Positions 59,722 through 64,000 of a stretch of DNA of 64,000 nt are shown here, in pieces. Location of the stretch: contig JAEPMD010000009.1 in the NCBI GenBank assembly GCA_017644105.1, forward strand, positions 59,147 through 123,146, given 5' to 3'. The translations under genes and the position numbers were made by a program. The stretch comes from Rhizobiaceae bacterium. GTDB lineage: Bacteria; Pseudomonadota; Alphaproteobacteria; Rhizobiales; Rhizobiaceae. Below the pieces are notes generated by a model. That model was not told the DNA's origin. It ran no database searches and saw nothing but the letters and a program-made list of their open reading frames with translations. How positions within the stretch are numbered: the stretch's first letter is position 1; every line of letters begins with the position of its first letter.

Positions 59722-59882
59722 CAATGATTTTTGTCATTATGGCCGTAGGTCTTCGAAAGATTTTCCACCAGTTCATTCATAGCGGCTTCTTTTTCCAACT
59801 CGAGCATAAGCTCGTAATGTTCGCACTCCCCCCAGGGTTCAAAACAGAAGGGACATTGTTGTTGGTCTTCGTCGTCTGTCAT
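59715..59882 (-). CDS. small Cys/His-rich protein (55 residues), possible zinc binder
   Basis: An open frame of 55 codons from ATG 59882 to TGA 59715. The translation has CPFCFEPWGECEHYE at residues 10-24 (C-x2-C-x6-C-x-H), a helical acidic middle (ELMLELEKEAAMNELVENL) and a His/Cys-rich end (HNDKNHCH). The Cys/His spacing looks like a small zinc knuckle. Synonymous-site use is similar to neighbouring genes and the frame is clean. It fills the gap between two plus-strand transporter genes. I do not recognise the family; the ribosome site is weak. Confidence 0.65.
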   Translation of the reverse strand: MTDDEDQQQCPFCFEPWGECEHYELMLELEKEAAMNELVENLSKTYGHNDKNHCH

Positions 59883-59961
59883 TTGATTTCTTTATTTTTA
59901 TTACTAACAGGTACATTATTTATTTAGTTACAACTTACGCTCTTGCACAAGCGTTTTTTTG

Positions 59962-61200
59962 ATGTCAAAACAAGTTATGAACACCTCCCGTTTTTTAGAC
60001 CGCAGCACACCACCAAGTATTTTCACGTTGGTGATCATTGCCAGCATATCCGTTTTGAGTATGAATATGCTCTTACCGTCATTACCATCAATGACGGACC
60101 ATTTTCAAACAACATATTCCATTATGCAATTTACGGTAACTGGTTACCTGGCTGCGACCGGTGCATTGCAACTTGTGTTTGGTCCTCTGTCAGACCGTTA
60201 TGGCAGGCGACCTGTCATTTTGGTCGGATTCGCGATCTTCACAATTGCCTCTTTCATCTGCATGATCGCACCAAATATTGAGATTTTTCTCTTTGGTCGG
60301 ATCCTGCAAACATCATCCGCAGTGGGCATTGTTTTATCACGCGCAATCGTACGAGATTTAGTAAGCGCGGACAAAGCTGCATCCATGATCGGCTATGTTA
60401 CGGTTGGCATGATGGTCGTACCAATGTTCAGCCCATTGGTTGGCGGGATACTCGACCAATATATCGGCTGGGAAGCAAATTTCGCCTTGATGGTCGTGCT
60501 CGGCACAATTTGCTTTATCATCATCTACCTCGACCTTGGCGAGACCAACAAAGCCACTTCATCTTCGATGATGGCGCAGATCAAATCCTATCCCGAGCTC
60601 ATAAAATCTCGGAGATTTTGGGGATACACTTTAACTGCTTCGTTCACCTCTGGTGCATACTTTTCACTACTTGGTGGCGGCGCTTATGTGGCAACGGAGC
60701 ATCTGGGTTTATCACCCGTCGCATTTGGTTATCTGTTCTTGTTTATTTCAACTGGATATCTCCTCGGCAATCTGGCCAGCGGACGCTATTCGACGAAATT
60801 TGGTCTCAATAGGATGATGTTAGCTGGCGGCATTGTTTCCGCCTCGGGTCTGACCCTGTCTTTGGTGTTAAATTCGATGGGATATGTAAACGCTTGGACC
60901 TTCTTCGGACCTATATTTTTCCTTGGATTTGGCAATGGCCTAACACTTCCCAATGCAAATGCTGGCATGGTGAGTGTCAGACCTCATCTTGCTGGGACCG
61001 CATCTGGTCTGGGTGGTGCGGTGATGATCGGTGGAGGGTCTGCAATGGCCGCCTATGCATCATCAATTCTAACACCTGAGACGGGACCATTCCCTTTAAT
61101 TGCATTTATGCTCGCAACAAGCTTGTGCGCACTGGCAAATACCATATATGTAATCTCTGTCGAACGCGGGGCCACCGAACGCATAAGCGATGTTTCCTAG
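59962..61200 (+). CDS. MFS transporter, Bcr/CflA-type drug efflux
   Basis: About 412 residues with 12 predicted helices. The motif PLSDRYGRRPVILVG between helices 2 and 3 is the MFS A-motif, and RAIVRDLVSADKAA is typical of the Bcr/CflA group. These proteins export drugs or small metabolites by proton antiport. ATG 59962 is used; TTG 59959 and ATG 59977 are nearby alternatives. Ends 29 bases before a methyltransferase gene. Confidence 0.9.
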   Translation: MSKQVMNTSRFLDRSTPPSIFTLVIIASISVLSMNMLLPSLPSMTDHFQTTYSIMQFTVTGYLAATGALQLVFGPLSDRYGRRPVILVGFAIFTIASFICMIAPNIEIFLFGRILQTSSAVGIVLSRAIVRDLVSADKAASMIGYVTVGMMVVPMFSPLVGGILDQYIGWEANFALMVVLGTICFIIIYLDLGETNKATSSSMMAQIKSYPELIKSRRFWGYTLTASFTSGAYFSLLGGGAYVATEHLGLSPVAFGYLFLFISTGYLLGNLASGRYSTKFGLNRMMLAGGIVSASGLTLSLVLNSMGYVNAWTFFGPIFFLGFGNGLTLPNANAGMVSVRPHLAGTASGLGGAVMIGGGSAMAAYASSILTPETGPFPLIAFMLATSLCALANTIYVISVERGATERISDVS

Positions 61201-61229
61201 CCCTCAATAGTTTAGAGACGGGTAGTTTT

Positions 61230-62048
61230 ATGGATGAAGAAAAGCTTGCAGCAGCTTACAACAAAGCTCTAGCGCTCGAAAAAGCCGGTGATTTTGAAGC
61301 GGCAGCGCTTTCTTACCAGGAAGTCTTGAAGATCGATCCAGATGATCACGGTGGCGCAAGCGTTAGATTAGCCAGTATGAAAATGGGCGCGGTGCCAGAT
61401 AAGGCACCTCAATCTTATATTGCCACTTTATTTGATCAACATGCAGATGTTTTCGACAAAGTCTTGGTGGATGACCTGGGCTATGACGTCCCTGCGATGA
61501 GTGCACAGCTTCTCAAAAAACTTGAATTGAACCACTTTGAAAGAGTTTTGGATTTGGGGTGTGGGACCGGTCTTATGGGTGTTCAACTTGAAGATTTCTC
61601 AGGCGAATTGATCGGTGTTGATTTATCTGAAAATATGGTCGAGATCGCCTATGATCGTGAGATTTATGAAAGTCTTTATGTTGCAGATGTTGAAGACTAT
61701 CTTGATGATAATGATGAAGAGCCCTGGAATCTGATTTGTGCTGGGGATGTATTGCCCTATCTTGGCAATATTGAAAACCTGATCAAAGGCGTTGCTGCCA
61801 ATCTTGTGACGAAGGGGCATGCAATTTTCTCAACAGAAACACTGCCGGACGAAGAATTCAAAGAGCAAGGATTTACGATCGGCGCACATCAAAGATATGC
61901 ACATAAGCTAGAATATCTGGATGAGGTTTTGACCACCCACGGACTTACAATTTTGATATCCGAAGATATTGTTGTTCGCCTTGAACAGGGTAATCCGATA
62001 TATGGACATCTAATTTTGGCGCAAAAAGTAACCACACAATCGAAATAA
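61230..62048 (+). CDS. TPR-methyltransferase (class I SAM-dependent)
   Basis: 272 residues from ATG 61230; the open frame extends further upstream into the end of the MFS gene but is not protein-like there. Residues about 1-40 form a TPR-like helical pair (YNKALALEKAGDFEAAALSY). The methyltransferase domain follows with motif I VLDLGCGTGLMG at about residue 105 and GVDLSENMVEIA. The target is unknown; this TPR-methyltransferase pairing is seen in several alphaproteobacterial proteins. Confidence 0.88.
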   Translation: MDEEKLAAAYNKALALEKAGDFEAAALSYQEVLKIDPDDHGGASVRLASMKMGAVPDKAPQSYIATLFDQHADVFDKVLVDDLGYDVPAMSAQLLKKLELNHFERVLDLGCGTGLMGVQLEDFSGELIGVDLSENMVEIAYDREIYESLYVADVEDYLDDNDEEPWNLICAGDVLPYLGNIENLIKGVAANLVTKGHAIFSTETLPDEEFKEQGFTIGAHQRYAHKLEYLDEVLTTHGLTILISEDIVVRLEQGNPIYGHLILAQKVTTQSK

Positions 62049-62058
62049 AGGAACAGAA

Positions 62059-62940
62059 ATGGCAAAAGTCGCTTTCATTGGACTTGGAGTTATGGGTTAT
62101 CCCATGGCTGGGCATCTTAAAACAAAAGGCGGACATGATGTGTGTGTTTATAATCGCACATCCGCAAAGGCTGATAAATGGGTTTCTGAATTTGGTGGCA
62201 GTTCAGCGCCTACACCTGCAGAAGCTGCGAATGGTGCTGACTTTGTCTTCACTTGCGTTGGAAATGATAATGATTTGCGTGCTGTTACACTTGGTTCAGA
62301 CGGAGTTTTGAACACAATGGCTGCTGGAAGCGTTCTCATTGATAATACGACCGCATCAGCAGAAGTTGCTAAAGAACTTCATGCTGCAGCTGAAGCGAAA
62401 GGTTGCGGATTTGTTGATGCACCGGTCTCTGGAGGTCAAGCTGGTGCGGAAAATGGTGTCCTTACAGTTATGGTTGGCGGTGATGAAGCCACGTTCGCCA
62501 AGGCTGAACCCGTGATCCAAAACTTTGCAAAAATGGTTGGTCACATGGGTGAAGTTGGCGCAGGACAGCTCACTAAAATGGTCAACCAGATCTGCATTGC
62601 AGGTCTCGTCCAGGGATTATCTGAAGGGATTAATTTCGGCAAAAGTGCAGGTCTTGATATCGAAAAAGTTATCGAGGTCATCTCAAAAGGCGCCGCAGGT
62701 TCATGGCAGATGGAAAATCGCTATAAAACCATGAATGCAGGCGAATATGAGCATGGCTTTGCAGTTGATTGGATGCGCAAAGATTTGGGCATTGTGCTGG
62801 ATCAAGCCAATGCAAACGGCGTTAGCCTACCAGTGACCGCACTCGTAGATCAGTTCTACAGTGACGTTCAAGCCATGGGCGGCAATAGATGGGATACGTC
62901 TTCCCTGCTTGCCCGTTTGGAAAAACTAGGCAGCAAGTAA
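62059..62940 (+). CDS. 3-hydroxyisobutyrate dehydrogenase-family oxidoreductase
   Basis: 293-residue NAD(P)-dependent beta-hydroxyacid dehydrogenase. Rossmann motif IGLGVMGYPMAGHL is at the N-terminus, DAPVSGGQAGAENG is the substrate-binding signature, and the catalytic lysine is in LTKMVNQICIAG. It could act on 3-hydroxyisobutyrate, tartronate semialdehyde or a similar substrate; sequence alone does not say. It begins 10 bases after the methyltransferase gene with AAAGGAACAG before ATG, so the two are probably cotranscribed. Confidence 0.92.
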   Translation: MAKVAFIGLGVMGYPMAGHLKTKGGHDVCVYNRTSAKADKWVSEFGGSSAPTPAEAANGADFVFTCVGNDNDLRAVTLGSDGVLNTMAAGSVLIDNTTASAEVAKELHAAAEAKGCGFVDAPVSGGQAGAENGVLTVMVGGDEATFAKAEPVIQNFAKMVGHMGEVGAGQLTKMVNQICIAGLVQGLSEGINFGKSAGLDIEKVIEVISKGAAGSWQMENRYKTMNAGEYEHGFAVDWMRKDLGIVLDQANANGVSLPVTALVDQFYSDVQAMGGNRWDTSSLLARLEKLGSK

Positions 62941-62965
62941 AACAACCTGCATAATATAGCACTTA

Positions 62966-63451
62966 TCAATCGGTGGAACGACCGTTTTCCACCGGTAGAT
63001 AATCCAACGGTAGTTCTGTCGTATATTTGATTTTTTCCATAGCAAAAGCGCTGGAGACGTCGCGGATTTCGATCCGTTCGATAAGACGTCGGTAAAAATC
63101 GTCATACGCAGCAATATCCGGCACGACAACACGAAGTAAATAATCCACTTCACCGCTCATGCGATAAAACTCGACGATTTCTGGAAAATCGATAATCACT
63201 TCTGAAAAACGCTTGAGCCATTCCGTACTATGAGAATTGGTGCGAATTGAAACAAAAACGGTAACTTTTACATTCACCTTTTCTGCGTCTAGTAGTGCTA
63301 CACGGCCACGAATAACACCGTCTTCTTCAAGCTTCTGAATTCGACGCCAACACGGTGTTGTAGAAAGGCCAACTCGTTTTGCTATATCTGCGACAGCTAA
63401 TGTCGAATCTTCTTGTAACAGACGCAAAATTTTGCGGTCTAATCGATCCAT
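62966..63451 (-). CDS. Lrp/AsnC-family transcriptional regulator
   Basis: 161 residues. The N-terminal helix-turn-helix is LDRKILRLLQEDSTLAVADIA through GLSTTPCWRRIQKL, and the C-terminal RAM/AsnC ligand-binding domain has GEVDYLLRVVVPDIAAYDDF. Members respond to amino acids and usually act on themselves and on neighbouring genes. It is convergent with the hydroxyacid dehydrogenase gene, so a regulatory link to it is not implied by the layout. Confidence 0.94.
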   Translation of the reverse strand: MDRLDRKILRLLQEDSTLAVADIAKRVGLSTTPCWRRIQKLEEDGVIRGRVALLDAEKVNVKVTVFVSIRTNSHSTEWLKRFSEVIIDFPEIVEFYRMSGEVDYLLRVVVPDIAAYDDFYRRLIERIEIRDVSSAFAMEKIKYTTELPLDYLPVENGRSTD

Positions 63452-63730
63452 TTAGTTACCCACCAACTCTTTCCAACAATTACCGAAGTTACGCAAAAGT
63501 CGAGATTAAACAAGTGCTAAATCTAAGACTATACCGCAATTGTGCCCAAAAAATTTGCGAATTTCCTAAGAAACAAACAAAAAGCGAAGTCAGGCTACTG
63601 CACAACCACAATTATCGGTCTATTTTATACCAATTGTAAGTAAATTTCCCAGGGAAAAAGAATCAAAAAATAAGTTCTTAAACATTTCAAGCTAACATAT
63701 TGGCAGGGTCGTAATTCTATTGAGTACAGC

Positions 63731-63982
63731 ATGCCAAACACTGACAACCAAAATGTCGATAAAAATATTGTAGATCGCACGCAGCGCAAACCGAATGAAG
63801 CGGTTATGAACGCTGTGAAAGATAAGCGTGAGAAATTGCAGCATGGGAATTCAATTACGAAGAGCTATGCCCGTGAGATGATTGAGAGAAGTGGATCGGT
63901 TTTTCTGAACAGTTTTGATCTGGTTTATAAGTGCGTTCTGACCCTTATTAAGCTGCCACCGGGATTGGTTCCAGCTGATTGA
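63731..63982 (+). CDS. small hypothetical protein
   Basis: 83-residue open frame with ATG at 63731. The first 45 residues are polar and charged (DRTQRKPNEAVMNAVKDKRE), and the last 30 are more hydrophobic (FLNSFDLVYKCVLTLIKLPPG). I do not recognise it. Composition is protein-like, but there is no strong ribosome site. It may be a real gene or chance. Confidence 0.5.
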   Translation: MPNTDNQNVDKNIVDRTQRKPNEAVMNAVKDKREKLQHGNSITKSYAREMIERSGSVFLNSFDLVYKCVLTLIKLPPGLVPAD

Positions 63983-64000
63983 AGTAAACCTGATCGGGTG

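Noticed and set aside
59718..59927. 69-codon plus-strand open frame between the two transporter genes
   Set aside because: It is the antisense of the better-supported small Cys/His gene and lacks a ribosome site.
1..64000. tRNA, rRNA, CRISPR arrays, transposases or phage structural genes
   Set aside because: None seen on reading both strands; a covariance-model scan would be needed to exclude small RNA genes fully.

Overview
The window is a 64 kb piece of a chromosome from an alphaproteobacterium, most likely of the order Hyphomicrobiales (Rhizobiales), with a fairly low G+C content for that group. The evidence is the gene set: a CckA-type hybrid kinase, a DksA with a single cysteine, the rpiA / DUF2059 / gor cluster, a DUF2865 protein, an Mla (MCE) phospholipid transport operon, a fused malic enzyme, a class II DAHP synthase, and a very large helical membrane protein resembling the growth-pole-ring proteins (GPR/RgsE) of polar-growing rhizobia. 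I cannot name the genus. I see no rRNA, tRNA, insertion sequence, CRISPR array or prophage.

Layout. 0-17 kb: end of an alpha/beta hydrolase gene, murI-trmJ, icd, alaS, recA with a candidate SOS box, psuK-psuG (pseudouridine breakdown), an OmpA-like lipoprotein, cckA, fliO, dksA, and a ycjX/ycjF pair. 17-28 kb is more accessory: a secreted small protein; a PPOX-ferredoxin reductase / GST / NTF2-like operon facing a LysR regulator; a frameshifted AAA ATPase gene; a DUF3429 membrane protein; a GNAT-like acyltransferase gene broken by an in-frame TAG and followed by an MBOAT-like membrane acyltransferase; and an exported caspase-like protein with peptidoglycan-binding and C-type-lectin-like domains. 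28-31 kb: the folP-folB-folK operon, a candidate small RNA with an anti-Shine-Dalgarno loop, a 2Fe-2S ferredoxin, and a decayed HPt-like gene also broken by an in-frame TAG. 31-41 kb: the 1593-residue polar-growth-like protein and the four-gene Mla operon. 41-64 kb: malic enzyme, DUF2865 protein, diguanylate cyclase, fumC, L,D-transpeptidase, gph, rpiA, DUF2059, gor, a GH19-like muramidase, a gamma-glutamylcyclotransferase-like gene, DAHP synthase, a GFA-family protein, nadE, moaA, two transporters, an overlooked 55-residue Cys/His protein, a methyltransferase, a beta-hydroxyacid dehydrogenase and an Lrp regulator.

How the genes fit together. Much of the window is housekeeping (TCA cycle, folate, NAD, molybdopterin, aromatic amino acids, DNA repair). 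A second theme is the cell envelope and pole: murI, L,D-transpeptidase, GH19-like enzyme, Mla lipid transport, OmpA-like lipoprotein, acyltransferases, the GPR-like protein and the cell-cycle kinase CckA. A third theme is thiol and redox defence: gor, a GGCT-like protein, GST and the PPOX-FNR fusion.

Most worth a second look: the intergenic small RNA candidate at about 30.04-30.13 kb, two genes interrupted by in-frame amber codons plus one by a single-base indel, the caspase / PG-binding / lectin protein, the 22-residue and 68-residue tandem protein repeats, and the small Cys/His protein antisense to the end of a transporter gene. All functional calls come from reading the sequence and from recalled knowledge of families; no database search was run.
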